Position numbers and translations under genes: made by a program. Under the pieces are notes generated by a model. That model ran no database searches, was not told where the DNA came from, and saw only the letters and a list, made by a program, of their open reading frames with translations. From contig JASJZC010000007.1 of the NCBI GenBank assembly GCA_037178855.1, positions 10,168,001 through 10,232,000 on the forward strand: DNA of 64,000 nucleotides. The letters are read 5' to 3'. Origin of the DNA: Oscheius sp. JU75. Lineage: Eukaryota; Nematoda; Chromadorea; Rhabditida; Rhabditidae. Below are positions 1-11,809 of this stretch, piece after piece. Numbering within the stretch: position 1 is the stretch's first letter; each line of letters starts with the position of its first letter.

Positions 1-2
1 AT

Positions 3-3000
3 CTCGAGGCTGAGAATGCTCGTCTTCAGGTATGTTGGGGTCCAATTTGCAAACAATTTCGTTTCAGGCTGAAAAACAAGCCATGCTTGTCCAGCTTGAG
101 CAGGAACGTGACTCCAGCGCTGAAGGAGAGGAGCGTAGTGCCAAGCTCCTGGCTCAAAAGGCTGACCTTGAGAAGCAGTTGGTTGACCTGAACGACCAGC
201 TCGCTGACCAAGAGGACAAGAACGCCGCTCTGACTAAATCCAAGAAGAAGGTTGAGGGAGACAACGAAACCCTCAAGAAGACCGTTTCCGAGCTTGAAAC
301 GACCATCAAGAAGCAAGAAAATGAGAAACAGGCCAAGGATCACCAGATCCGCAGTCTGCAGGATGAGATTGCCTCTCAGGACGAGCTGATCAGCAAGGTT
401 AACAAAGAAAAGAAGCAGCAGGAGGAGGTAAAACTGTTGTTTCCCGGATATACCTTGTTTTTAGACCAACCGCAAGCTTTTGGAGGACATCCAGGCTGAA
501 GAGGACAAGGTCAATCACCTGAACAAGATCAAGTCCAAGCTCGAGTCTACCCTTGATGAGCTGGAGGACAGTCTTGAACGTGAGAAGAGGTCTCGTCAAG
601 ATCTGGACAAGCAGAAGAGGAAGGTCGAGGGAGAACTGAAGGTATTGTACAGAAAATATAGTTCAAAAACTGGATTCAGATCGCTCAAGAGACTATCGAG
701 GAGCTTACTCGTGTCCGCCACGAGCAAGATGGTGTCATTAAGAAGAAGGACGTCGAGCTGCATGCCCTCCAGTCCCGTCTTGAAGATGAACAGTCCCTTG
801 TTGCTAAGCTACAGCGCCAGATCAAGGAACTCCTCGCCAGAATTCAGGAACTCGAAGAGGAGCTGGAAGCCGAGAGACAGTCGCGTGCTAAGGCTGAGAA
901 GGCCAGAAACGAGATGCAGATGGAACTGGAAGAACTCGGTGATCGTCTGGATGAAGCCGGAGGAGCCACTCAGGCCCAGATTGAGCTGAACAAGAAGAGA
1001 GAAGCCGAACTGGCCAAACTCCGTCGTGACCTGGAGGATTCCGCTATCAACAGCGAGACCGCCATGGCTGCTCTCCGCAAGAAGCACAATGATGGTGTAG
1101 CCGAGCTCAGCGACCAGCTCGATACTGTCCAGAAGATGCGTGCCAAGCTCGAGAAGGAAAAGGCACAGCTTCAACGCGAGATTGATGACCTCCATAACTC
1201 TACTGATATTGAGACTAAGCAGAGACAGAACAGTGAGCGTCTTGCCAAGCAGTTGGAAGCTCAGCTCACTGATACCACACTCAAAAGTGACGAGCAGGCC
1301 CGTCTCATCCAGGAACTTACCATGCACAAAAACAAGATGCACTCGGAGAACTCTGACCTCAACCGTCAGCTGGAAGACGCTGAGTCCCAGCTTGCCGCTC
1401 TCAATAGGATCAAGCAGCAGCAGCACTCTCAGCTCGAGGAGATGAGACGACAGCTTGAGCAGGAATCTCGCGAGCGACAGAGTCTTCATGCCCAGTCGAG
1501 CAACTACCAGCTCGAGTGTGAGCAGCTCCGTGAACAGCTCGAAGAGGAACAGGATGCTAAGACTGAACTTCAAAGACTCATCAGTAAGGCCAATGCCGAA
1601 ACTACCCAATGGCGTGCCAGGTTCGAAGGCGAGGGAATGAATCGTGCCGAGGAACTCGAAGAAGCCCGTAGAAAGCTCGCCAACCGGGTCCAGGAAGTCC
1701 AGGAACAGCTTGAAGCCGCCAACCAGAAAATTGGATCTCTGGAGAAGAACCGTCAGAGACTTGTTCACGATCTGGAGGATGCCCAGGTTGATGCTGACAG
1801 AGTATGTTAACCTTCTTTACTATCTAGAAATCAAACTTTAGGCGAATTCTATTGCTGCCTCCCTTGAGAAGAAACAGAAGGGCTTCGACAAGGTCATCGA
1901 TGAGTGGAAGAGAAAGTGCGAGGCCCTTGTCCAGGATCTGGAAGGAGCCCAGCGCGATACTCGCACAGCCGCCACCGAGACCTTCCGTCTCCGTAGCCAG
2001 CTCGAAGAGGCCAATGAGCAAATCGAGGGTGTCCGCAGAGAGAACAAGAGTCTGGCTCAGGAGCTCAAGGACATTGCCGACCAGCTCGGAGAAGGTTTGA
2101 AGCCCTTATTGATAGAGAGCAAAGATACTCAGGTGGAAAGTCTGTCCACGACCTGCAAAAACTTCGTCGCAGACTGGAGCTCGAGAAAGAAGAGCTCCAA
2201 ACTGCTCTGGATGACGCTGAGACTGCCCTAGAAGCAGAAGAGTCAAAGGTTCTTCGCGCCCAGATTGAAGTCAGCCAGATACGATCCGAAATTGAGAAGC
2301 GTCTCCAGGAGAAGGTACGATTAGTCTTGACCCCCGAAACTGAATTTTTAGGAGGAAGAGTTCGAGAACACCCGCAAGAACCACCAACGCGCCTTGGAGA
2401 GCATGCAAGCTTCCCTGGAGACCGAGTCTCGGGGCCGTGCTGAACTTCTGCGCATGAAGAAAAAGCTCGAGGGTGACATCAATGCAAGTTTTGACAAAAT
2501 AGAGTGAGAGTGCTAAGTTTTCAGGAGCTTGAAATTGCTCTGGATCATGCCAACAAGTCCAGCGCTGACGCCCAGAAGAATTTGAAACGCTACCAGGACC
2601 ACATTCGTGACCTTCAGGCACAGGTCGAGGAGGAACAGAGAAATCATGGAGAGGCTCGCGAGCATGCCAACATGGCCGAGCGTCGCTCTCAGATCCTGCA
2701 ACAAGAAAAGGAGGATTTGGCTATTGGATACGAACAGGTAGCGTTCATAATGTGAAAATGGAACACCAATTTTTTAGTCGGAGCGTGCCCGTCGCGTGGC
2801 CGAAATTGAATCCGTCGATGCTAAGGATACTGCAGCTGCTCTGGCCGCTACAAATGCTTCTCTCAGTGCCAACAGAAGAAAGCTCGAGGGAGACCTTCAA
2901 ACCCTCCAGTCCGAAGTTACCGAGTCTATCCAGGAGCTGAAAAATGCCGATGAAAGAGCCAGAAAGGCAGGAATCGATGCCCAGAAGTTCTCTGATGATC

Positions 3001-4093
3001 TACGTGCTGAGCAGGAACACAGCCAGAATTTGGAGCGTGCCAAGAAGCAGTACGAGTCCCAGATCAAGGATCTTCAAGCTCGATTGGAAGAAGCTGAGGC
3101 AACTTCAATGAAGGGAGGAAAGAGAGCCATTGCCAAGCTGGAGACCAAGAACCGCGAGCTCGAGTCCGAACTTGATACTGAGAGCAGGAGACATGCTGAG
3201 ACTGGAAAGAACCTTCGCAACAAAGACCGTCGTTGCAGAGAGCTCCAATTCCAGGTATCTTTTAGCAACTTTCTGCGGTCACGGCTTCAATGTCAGCTGT
3301 ACTGAGCAGATAATTGTCCAGAAAACATTTACCCGTACCTTCTCACTAGAAACATTGTTACCTTTTCCAGCTTTTCTCCAGCACTGACAAAACAATTTAT
3401 CACGCGCATTGTTTCTGCAGACAGCTCAAATCGTACCCGCACCGTCTTTACAGTCAATTTCACAAGTTACTATTACGGATACTTTAGCACTGCACAAATG
3501 CTAACGTACTGTCTCAATGGCTTTCAATTTTCACTAGAGCGAATATCAGAGAAACACTCTCGTTCAGTCTCTGTAATCAAATACCGTACCACAGCTACTA
3601 GTTAATGTCTTCCCCGTACTGTCTTGGATGCTTCAACCTAAACGCCATTATTGTTACTCTAAGAGAAACGCAATTTCAGGTGGATGAGGATAAGAAGGCT
3701 CAAGAGCGTATGTACGATCTGATCGAGAAGCTTCAACAGAAGATCAAGACCTACAAGCGCCAATTGGAAGATGCAGTAAGTTGAATGCAAGTTTGCAAAA
3801 AAATTGAGTTTCCAGGAGGGACTTGCGGCCCAGAATCTGGCCAAATACCGCCAACTACAACACGCTCTAGAGGATGCCGAGGAGCGTGCCGATGCTGCCG
3901 AGAACTCCCTCTCCAAAATGCGTTTGAAGTCTCGAAGTGGATCGGCTGTCTTTGGTCGAGGACTGACTCATTCCGTAGGGCTCAAGGCCGCTCTCTATGA
4001 CTAATTGTTCCATTCCAGATGTCCACAGCTGCAGTCACCAGTGCCCGCAGCGGATCGCGAGGTCGCATGCTGGACGATGACATCGAAGAGTAA
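3..4093 (+). CDS. Muscle myosin heavy chain, C-terminal rod (5' part outside window)
   Basis: The product is the coiled-coil rod of sarcomeric myosin II, which dimerises and packs into thick filaments. Twelve exons join in phase: 3-29, 68-427, 465-641, 680-1801, 1842-2094, 2133-2314, 2352-2483, 2525-2737, 2778-3254, 3680-3775, 3816-3974, 4019-4093, giving 1090 residues without stops. The translation is unbroken heptad coil with classic rod strings such as [18 protein letters not shown] and [20 protein letters not shown], close to nematode UNC-54/MYO proteins. The motor head lies upstream of the window. The intron at 2484-2524 has a GC donor. The last exon adds a basic non-helical tailpiece ending LDDDIEE. 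Reading through the donor at 3975 gives a different short tail (see findings). Identity as muscle rather than non-muscle myosin is by sequence character; the paralogue is not determined. Confidence 0.95.
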
Positions 4094-4297
4094 AGCTTCA
4101 AGCCATATTTATCTTCTATACACTACTTATATTGAAATTTTATCGTTTCTTCATTCTGTAACGTGACTACCTAGTTAGCTGCCCATAGTTGTAGAGAACG
4201 GCCGCGCCCTCTCTTCTTCACTCTATGTCCGTTCTTTATCGCTTAGGGAAGCCTTTTTTGCATACTGCCCTCTCGTCTATTGTCCCTCAAGACTTCT

Positions 4298-4303
4298 AAT
4301 AAA
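4298..4303 (+). terminator. Polyadenylation signal of the myosin gene
   Basis: AATAAA lies about 205 nt after the myosin stop codon, in T-rich 3' UTR. Confidence 0.7.
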
Positions 4304-4532
4304 CATTTTCACATTTTCTAGATGCAGAAAACGAGCGGGAACACAAAACATTACCCTACGTGAGTGTAAAGACAGCAAACAGAGGTTGACAGAAACCGGT
4401 CTCTATCGGACTCCCGTGCCCTACGGCAGTGCCATTGTTGTTCCCCTTCGAACGTTTTGCCGCCTATTGATGCCGTAAGGTCACCGCTTTCGTTGAATGC
4501 AATCAATTTTTCAGATTTTGACTCTTTTCTCT

Positions 4533-4997
4533 ATGAAAGCTTCACTTTTACTGGCGTTGTCACTTGTGGTACCGGCAGTCTGTTTGAGCTATACAAGAGA
4601 ATGCATGTCGAAGGTAGGCTCCATCTTTATCTCCCTGTCTCTCTTTCTCTCTTCCTCTATGTCTCCCTGTCTCTCTCGCTTCCCATTCCTACTTTTTAGG
4701 CAAAACGACAGGATTGTAGCGTTTTCAACAACTGCTGTCAATTCTTGTGTGGACAGGCATCGTCTCGGGTCTCAACATGTATAGCTGACCGCGGAATGAT
4801 CCAGAGACATCAGTCTGAGTGCAGCTGGTATGCTACTTTTCAATCGAAATATTAAACTTTACAGTTCCCATCATTCGTCTATGGGAAAGCGTGAAATCTA
4901 CGCGCCGAGCCGTTCCAAAATGTCACGGATAGATATAATTGCGGGCGTCATGTTCATCTTTGTTACGGATATGTTTCTACTTAGCTGTAGCTTTTGA
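4533..4997 (+). CDS. Small secreted cysteine-rich protein (113 aa)
   Basis: Three exons, 4533-4613, 4700-4827 and 4865-4997, join in phase with GT-AG sites and T-rich acceptors. The N-terminus MKASLLLALSLVVPAVCLSY is a convincing signal peptide. Beyond it are eight to nine cysteines, including a CC pair (FNNCCQFLCG), then a basic stretch and a hydrophobic C-terminal segment ending in SCSF. The family is not recognised; the spacing recalls small disulphide-rich secreted peptides. The first intron is filled with a CT-rich simple repeat. The last exon is the least certain part. Confidence 0.45.
4622..4690. repeat. CT-rich simple repeat (gtctctct type)
   Basis: Imperfect runs of ctccctgtctct fill most of the first intron of the small secreted gene. 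The same sequence type recurs in several other introns of the window. Confidence 0.75.
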
Positions 4998-5158
4998 TCT
5001 TTATAAAATCTTCTGCTTACCAAAACTTTTTTGATAGAAATTAAAGCTAATAAGTTACCGGAAAATTGTACAGACATTTTGTTGTAAAGCGTAGCTAGGA
5101 GATTCAAAACAGCCGTAGATTGCAGGGGTTAACAAATCAGCAGATACCATTCAGACAC

Positions 5159-5492
5159 TTAGAGCTGAGAGTAGGAGTCATCGCTGGGGAAGGGAAGTCC
5201 GAGAGCAGAGGAATATCCGTAGCCGGGACGCTGGAGCAGGGGACGACGGTACTCGCGAAGGCTGTAAAGGTAACAAATGAAAAAATTAATAATACCACCT
5301 CTGCTGACGAGTAGGATAAGGGCTTCCAACCCCCATTGTCAGCGAATGGGGAAGGAAAGGAGCCTGGTAGTGAGAGCTGGAGGGTCCACGGTAGTCGTAC
5401 AGTCCACGGGAGAGGGTTCCGCTGTTGTTCAGAGCACTCAGCTCTATAAAAACGATTATTAGCAAATTGACACTCAATCGTAGCTTTTGCAT
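5159..5492 (-). CDS. Small secreted Tyr/Pro/Arg-containing protein (98 aa)
   Basis: Exon 1 (5299-5492) and exon 2 (5159-5261) join across a 37-nt GT-AG intron in phase. The N-terminus (MQKLRLSVNLLIIVFIELSA) looks like a signal peptide. The mature part contains RGLYDYRGPSSSHYQ, RRPLLQRPGYGYSS and ends DDSYSQL. Dibasic and single-Arg sites beside short aromatic segments would fit a neuropeptide-like or cuticle-associated precursor, but no family is recognised. Codon use is like real genes here (few A/T third positions), supporting coding. Confidence 0.45.
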
Positions 5493-6129
5493 TGTGCCTC
5501 TTTCAACTGTTTCTTCGTCATTCTGAGCCTGTTTCTCATTGTACTGTAAGGAGAGGAGACGAGGCCCGATAGACAGGTATCCCGCCCGTACCGCTTCAGA
5601 AAGTAGAAATAAACTTTCTGTGCTGCTTCTTAAGGTGTATTCTCATCCATATTGCCTCGACCCCCAGATAGTTTTAAGTCAGCCTGGGGCCCACAAGAGC
5701 CCGATTCGGTTCACTCCGAAAAACGTTTAAAACTACATCAAAATGTGACTAATTTAACAGGTACAAAACGGAAACTAGTCATAACAACTTCTGCATCAAA
5801 AATTTCCAGAGCGGCTGTGATTAAACCCTTCCCAGTTACTTAAAAATGAGTGTTATCCTTTGCGCCAGTGCTCCTTTTTGCGCAAGCGCAGCGCTGAATT
5901 TTTGCGCGGTCAATTCAAACAAGGTAGCGTCTTAGGCTCGCTTTAAGGTACTAAGAGTTCCACAACCAATCGAATCAGTCGCATCCACAATCAGTCAAGT
6001 GTTCTCCCGTACGGTCTCGGTATTGATTTCTCAGTCAGCTTGATCAATAACTTGTCCGCACATTCTACCAGTTTAAAGGCCTTTGACTATTTTGTAAACC
6101 TATTCAAAAGTGGCTATCAAGATATGCTG
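5493..6129. other. Intergenic, no gene seen
   Basis: Only short ORFs in all frames. One copy of the dispersed CCCGTAC motif lies at about 6001-6020. Confidence 0.5.
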
Positions 6130-8761
6130 TCAAGATATATAACCTGTCATGGACATGTGCTCCTTCACATTGACGAAATGACGCTCATCGCTTGAACCGG
6201 CCGAGTCACTGTTTGAATTGGCACGAGTGCCATCCAGAGCAGATTTCAGTTCTCGTTGGACTTCGGCGGCGGCAACTGAAAGATCTTCTTGAAGGATATA
6301 GAAAACAAGTTACCTTTCTTGGACCAGCTTCTTGAAACCGTAGTTGCGGTTCTCTTTATAGGAGACGGGAATACCTCATCTTCTTTGGCATTTTTGTTGG
6401 CCACATAGACAAGTGTGCAGTAGAGTCCGTAGACGACGTACAGGTAAGCCGCCAAGAAGACACATCCAGGAATGATTATAAAGATAATGAGTTCTAAAAA
6501 AGCTTGGTCAGTGCATGATTGGCCGAGATACAATACAAAAATGAAGTACTATCAGGTTGAAACATAAATATAGGCCTTTTGACCCATAACTTTTGACATA
6601 TTTGAGCTGGAGAGCTGTTTCAAAAAAAAGAACAGGCAATGTTAGCTCTTCAGACATGAATAGAGAGGTCATAAGCCAAAAATTTCGAGCACCAGTCAAA
6701 AAGGTGAAGTTTAAAACGCAAAAACGCTGTTTAATTCTCGGGAAGCGCACATCCCGGCCGATTTTTGAAATACTGTAAGCGCAGTTTTGTAGCTCTTGAG
6801 AAGCTGTGTTCTCAGCCGAGGCCCGCTTTTTCAAAAAATTTTTATCGGTGGCCGTGAGCGTTCCAAAAAGATGATTTTTGTGATCTTTGCCAACTTCTGG
6901 TACTTCCACAGCTCTAACCAAGTTAATTTCGGCAAATCTGACGATGCACCCCAAAACGGCGTGTCTTATACCTCTGATCTCTATTACATGGCTGAAAAGA
7001 CCTAATTTTGCTTGTTCTTTTTTGAAACAGCTCTCCAGCTCAAGTATGTCAAAAGCTATGGATCGAAAAGCCTACAATTATGTTCCAACCTGATACAAGA
7101 GCACCCCCTCCGTTTATAACATCCATAAAACCTGATAGTGAAGGTAGATTTTGAATTTTGCTTCACCCCCAATCATTTTTGTGAATTTCGTATTCTAGAA
7201 GGACTATTGTAGACGTTGAGCTCAAAACAACCGCGTTCTGAAAGTCAGAAAATGCATGTAAACAACCTAGAACCATGATTTGGTAAGATATCAGAACTTT
7301 GCGCTGAAAAGTATGATCTACTACCAAAAATGATTATTATTTTAATACCTGTTTCTGTTTTTAAGGTATAAAAAGTATACAATATCATACCGACATAGAA
7401 AGTCCAGTCGTCGCATCCATTGAGAGAACTGCACTGTTCGTAGACAAACTTTCTCCAGGTACGGACATATTGGATGACCATTGGGTGGAAGAAGAGGAAC
7501 TTAATGCATGGTTCTCTCAATGATACTATGGTTTTTCTACCGTGACGATGATGGTAGGAGCGAGAGCGAGGATAGAAAAGAGCTTTCCAGTAGCCTTGGC
7601 CCTCTTCATACGGACAGCAACGCCGGACAGGATGGCTCTTAACCAGGAATACTGAAAAAATGAAGAGAAAATTTACGCAATGATGAGCATTCCAGCAGCC
7701 GCGAACACGGTGTATCTTTTGGCCTGAAGCAAATGGTCCATTTTCGAGGTCTCATTCTTCTTGGACCTGTTGGTGACTTTGGCTGTTGTTCCATTGCCGA
7801 TGACATAGTTCTAAACCCAGTTGAGAAAAGTCGCAAAGAAACCTACAGGTCCAAAGAGAGGCTGCCCATCGAAGGTGGGGAGAGGGAAGCCGGCTAGAAG
7901 GTTTTTCTCGGCAACAGCCATCAGGCAGTAAATAGCAAGACAGATTTGTACGGCGCTCAGCAGCCAAACGAATAACTGAAAAGTATGTCTGTTCTGAATA
8001 TTTGGCAGCAAGAGGTGACTGATAAATACCCAAAAAATGACCTTCAGCGAAATTGAACATTCGATTTATCCGGCTGCATACATCTAAGCAGCTCCTACTA
8101 CCGCTTCTGAGAAAATACTAACATGGAGTGTCTGCCACTCTCTCGGGCAATCTGGCTCGGTCACTGACAACCGTTTTTGGAAAAAAAAACTCTACTTTGT
8201 CTCTGTCATACTGTCATCTCCTTACAATTCTGTCAATCTGTCCCTGTTATTCACTACCCTATGTAGAGAAACTCGAGACTTACTGTCTTTTAACGCTCCT
8301 CTCCCTGTCAACTGTCCCTGTCCATGTCACTGTCATTGTCCATGCCATCGAATACCTGTCACATATCAAGCGATGGGTAAGCTGTTACGAGAAAGGTCTG
8401 TGTCATTATATCTTTAATGAACCCTAGCTGCTCAAATGATCTCTTGTACAGCTACTGCTTTCTTTTTTAAAAAGAGCACTATAATGTTGTTCCTGTCTAT
8501 CTGTCACCTCATTGACACCATCCCAACCTCTGTCATTAAACTGTCGTCTTGCTGGAAGCACCTAAAATCTCGTATCAGTGAACCTGTTCTTTGAATGTCT
8601 GTTAACCTCGAACTGATTGTCAGACATTGGACTTGAGTAGTTCAGATTTGGCCAAAAATTAAGGCAAAAGTGATTCCAAAAAGACTCGCCTTGGGATGGC
8701 ACATTGCCTTGTACTGTCGATTCGGCTTGAGCAGCTTTGGATCACTGAGTTCGAGGTCCAT
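6130..8761 (-). CDS. Four-transmembrane protein of unrecognised family (288 aa)
   Basis: Seven exons close in phase: 8690-8761, 7847-7975, 7677-7810, 7541-7637, 7391-7499, 6314-6493, 6130-6275. Start MDLELSDPKLL follows a TTTTCAG acceptor-like site. Hydrophobic segments: LFVWLLSAVQICLAIYCLMA (about residues 25-45), FAAAGMLIIAAILSGVAV, KLFSILALAPTIIV, and the strongest, ELIIFIIIPGCVFLAAYLYV, near residue 200. The loop between helices 1 and 2 has two N-glycosylation sequons (NGT, NET); two cysteines (EQCSSLNGC) precede the last helix. The tail is polar and acidic/serine-rich (RANSNSDSAGSSDERHF). The topology recalls MARVEL/claudin-like four-helix proteins but no motif fixes a family. Intron 1 needs a GC donor at 8688-8689; a transposon sits in the 6494-7390 intron. 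Confidence 0.7.
6552..7093. mobile_element. Foldback/MITE element with long inverted repeats and TA target duplication
   Basis: The left end (TCAGGTTGAAACATA...) and the reverse complement of the right end (TCAGGTTGGAACATA...) match over about 85 bp with few differences. Weaker similarity continues for at least 60 bp more on each arm. The termini are TCAGGTTG/CAACCTGA and the element is flanked on both sides by TA, as for Tc1/mariner-type insertions. No transposase is present, so it is non-autonomous. It lies inside an intron of the four-transmembrane gene. Confidence 0.8.
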
Positions 8762-9240
8762 GGCCTGAAAAGCTCTCACTGTTGCGGCAAGCTTGTAACT
8801 GGATAAGAGGGAGCATTTTTTGGCGCCAAGTGATTGATCGCGGTGTTGACGCAGTCAACTTGTAAATCATCGAATGGATTGGGAAATAATCGCGAGAGGC
8901 AGGAGCGCACTTTGAGGATTCGAGAAGAGAACTAACTTTCTTCTGATCCAGCTGCGGTCGGTTTTGTCGCGTGCAGGTGCAGGACACGGAACTCGAGACC
9001 GCAACCCTTTGAGGCGAGCGCAGAGGCTTCGCAACTCTCGTGCTGGGAACGGCCTGTCCCGAATCTGTCTACAGAATTTGTGGTAAAGGTCTCTGCCAAG
9101 GAGCGATCATTGACCCCCTAAATCAGCACAAGTTACAGCAAGGATATCCTGTCCAAATAGCGCAAACAGTTTGCCCTTGTAAATCTAAAGAAGAAGCGCG
9201 GAGATCGGAATCGAAAGTCACAAAAACACTGCCATCGGCG
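8762..9240. other. Intergenic region between divergent genes
   Basis: It separates the minus-strand membrane protein gene from the collagen at 9285 and probably holds both promoters. No convincing gene is seen. Confidence 0.4.
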
Positions 9241-9243
9241 TGG

Positions 9244-9250
9244 TATATAA
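9244..9250 (+). promoter_or_regulatory. TATA box of the collagen gene
   Basis: TATATAA lies 35-41 nt before the collagen ATG, followed by GC-rich sequence. All three collagen genes and the Cys-rich gene have such a close TATA element, implying very short 5' UTRs. Confidence 0.65.
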
Positions 9251-9284
9251 GCAGCGCGGCGGAAAGGGTAGATATCGGCCAGCA

Positions 9285-10347
9285 ATGGATCTCGAACAGC
9301 GCATCAAAGTGAGTTGTCTCTTAGTCATCACCCTATGTTTATAGGCATATCGCTTCGTCGCCTACTCGGCAGTCACATTCTCCGTAGTGGCAGTCCTCTC
9401 GGTCTGCGTGACTCTGCCCATGGTCTACAACTATGTTCACCAAGTGAAGAGCACCATGAATAGGGAAATCAACTACTGCAGGGTAACAGGATCCAGTTAG
9501 CGGGACTCACAAAACGTTTAGGGATCCGCTAAGGACATCTGGAGCGAGGTGAACCATCTCAAGAACATGCCCGCTGGAAACCGTACCGCTCGTCAGGCTG
9601 GTTATGGAGACAGCGCTGTGGCTGGAGGAGCCGCTGCTGGAGGTGGATGCGATGCTTGTTGCCTGCCTGGTGCTGCTGGACCCGCTGGTACCCCAGGAAA
9701 GCCTGGTCGTCCCGGAAAGCCCGGAGCTCCTGGACTCCCCGGAAACCCTGGCAAGCCTCCTCAGCAGCCATGTGAGCCCGTCACTCCTCCTCCGTGCAAG
9801 CCTTGTCCCGCTGGACCACCCGGCCCTCCTGGACCCCCTGGAGCTCCCGGAGATGCTGGAAGTGATGGACAGCCCGGTTAGTTTCTCTCTAAGTTCCAAC
9901 ACGTCAACTATTTTACAGGAGGGCCCGGAAATGATGGTACCCCTGGACAGCCTGGCCCAAAGGGGCCTTCTGGAGCCCCCGGAAACCCCGGAGCCCCTGG
10001 AGCCCCTGGAAACCCTGGACAGGACGCAGCTTCTGAGCCTATCCTGCCCGGAGAGCCTGGACCTGCAGGACCAGCTGGACCCGTTGGACCTCCTGGCCAA
10101 CCCGGTCAGCCTGGAACTGACGGACAGCCTGGTTAGTTTCTCAATAGTAATAAATATACAAATAATACTTTCAGGAGCCCCCGGACCCAAAGGACCAAAT
10201 GGACCCGATGGACAACCAGGAAATGATGGAAACCCTGGAGCTCCCGGACAGGCTGGAGAGGCTGGAGGAGCCGGAGAGAAGGGAATCTGCCCCAAGTACT
10301 GCGCTATCGACGGAGGTGTCTTCTTCGAGGATGGAACTCGCCGCTAA
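9285..10347 (+). CDS. Cuticle collagen (300 aa)
   Basis: Five exons, 9285-9308, 9345-9482, 9522-9876, 9919-10131 and 10175-10347, join in phase. The N-terminal nematode cuticle collagen domain is clear: [20 protein letters not shown], then a membrane-anchor segment ([15 protein letters not shown]) and the conserved [12 protein letters not shown] furin-type site (NRTARQ) follows at about residue 75. Gly-X-Y blocks are separated by cysteine clusters ([21 protein letters not shown]), and the C-terminus EDGTRR is typical of the C. elegans COL-8/COL-19 group. The protein would be secreted by the hypodermis and crosslinked into cuticle. Confidence 0.95.
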
Positions 10348-11809
10348 ATATCTGTATATTATTGGGTTGGTGTGGGAAAATGAATGCTTTAAGCAACGAT
10401 TACTTGTTTCCATTGCAATACTCGAAATGACTCGATATGCTTTAAAAATGTTCAAACCATCAAATATCCGAGAGAATTTTTCTCAAATGTAACAATGAAA
10501 GAGCTACCATTGGATGAAAAACGATGAAAGCCGCATTAGTCAACCTTATATAGAAGAACTTGAAGCTGGAATGGAGACAAAAGTACTCGCGCTCTAACTG
10601 AAAAGTTTGCTGCTCACTACGATAGCATATCCGCCATTCAAATAGCCTACAATAGTGAGCTTGAATGGAGGTGTTTGAGGAAAATGAGGGCAATGCCTTT
10701 TAGTTTTCCTTATCCACTCGAATAGAACATAGAATGCAGGTACGTGAAATTTTCTGAGGAGAAGCAGCTTATAGAGAACATGAGTCAGCTCTTGATCCAA
10801 CGGTAACAATGTGATCTCGGTAACAACAAGGATTGTGAAAGCAAGAGTAGGTCGCTACAGACTGTTTGAAAACTAACATTCCCAGCGGTTGCGTGTTGGG
10901 GTTGGGAGAGGAGAGTACTGCGCGCCGAAAGACTCATGTCATGCCTGGGAACGAGAGGCTACCCTTTGTTCCGGATCTTTTTCTGAGTGAATGCTATGGG
11001 AAAGTCTATAGCAGTTTTTAACGGAAAGAATGATAACAGGCTATTTTAAAAACAGGAAGGAGATATTTAAATCAGGTAGAACTCCAGTCGTAATGGCGTG
11101 TCCAACATTACGAAAGTTCCTATGACTCCATTTCGTGTGAGCAGAATCGGCTTCACCCCCTCTGACTCTCTCTGAGCTCTCGTCAGCAGTTCGACACAGA
11201 GTGTATCGATTCTATTGGACGACGAAGAGAATACTAAGGAGATTGAGAATCGCTATCTGATTTCTGTTAGGCGACGTATCATAGAGCCGTCAATGTCGCA
11301 GAATCTCAACTCCCTCCTTTTTCTAGCTTTGGCAGCTGAACTCGAAAAGACGCGTATTATTAGACGCGTATTATTAGAGAACTTGAACTAATAGAAGCCA
11401 GGTATGTACTTGAACACTTTGTGTCTCTGTCACCATGTCTCTCAGTCTCCCTGCCTTTCTTTGTCTCTCTATCTCTCTGTCTCCTTGTCTCTCTGTCTTT
11501 TCGTCTTTCCGTCTCCCTGTCTCTCTGCCTCTCTTGCTTCCTGAATCTCTGTCTGACCTTATCTTATTCTCGTTTCAGCTTGAGAATTCCCTAGCCTCAA
11601 CCAAATAATGGTCTTTCACAGATTGCCCCGACCGCCATTTTCGTTGCTAAAGTGATGAACCTAGAATTTAGCAGCCACCTCCGATACCAAGCGGAACCAA
11701 ACCTCACTGCATCCAGCACAGTTGTGCTCAACCGCCAAGGTCGCTGCTACAAGTGAGGAATATTGAAGCCCACAGCCACCTCTAAAACCAAAAACAATCC
11801 AAATCTCCT
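10348..11809. other. Intergenic, no gene seen
   Basis: No ORF here has coding character. It contains a two-unit tandem repeat of acgcgtattattag (about 11349-11378) and a CT-rich simple repeat at 11420-11570. Confidence 0.5.
11420..11570. repeat. CT-rich simple repeat
   Basis: About 150 bp of imperfect tctctgtctc/ctttgtctct units. It is flanked by a GTATGT-like sequence upstream and TTTCAG downstream, so it may lie in an intron of an unseen transcript. Confidence 0.7.

Noticed and set aside
809-1768. Minus-strand ORF of 319 codons
   Set aside because: Antisense shadow of the myosin rod exon; the Glu/Lys codons of the rod read as Leu/Phe/Ser on the other strand.
6508-6954. Minus-strand ORF of 148 codons
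   Set aside because: It lies almost wholly in the foldback element and has no similarity to transposases that I can recognise.
7516-7676. Ultra-short introns of 25-27 nt in the four-helix gene
   Set aside because: Alternative acceptors (TTAAG at 7638 and 7500) give 39- and 41-nt introns with consistent phase, so no abnormally short intron is needed.
9507-10295. Minus-strand ORF of 262 codons opposite the collagen
   Set aside because: Shadow of Gly-X-Y coding sequence; real collagen exons with closed phases are on the plus strand.
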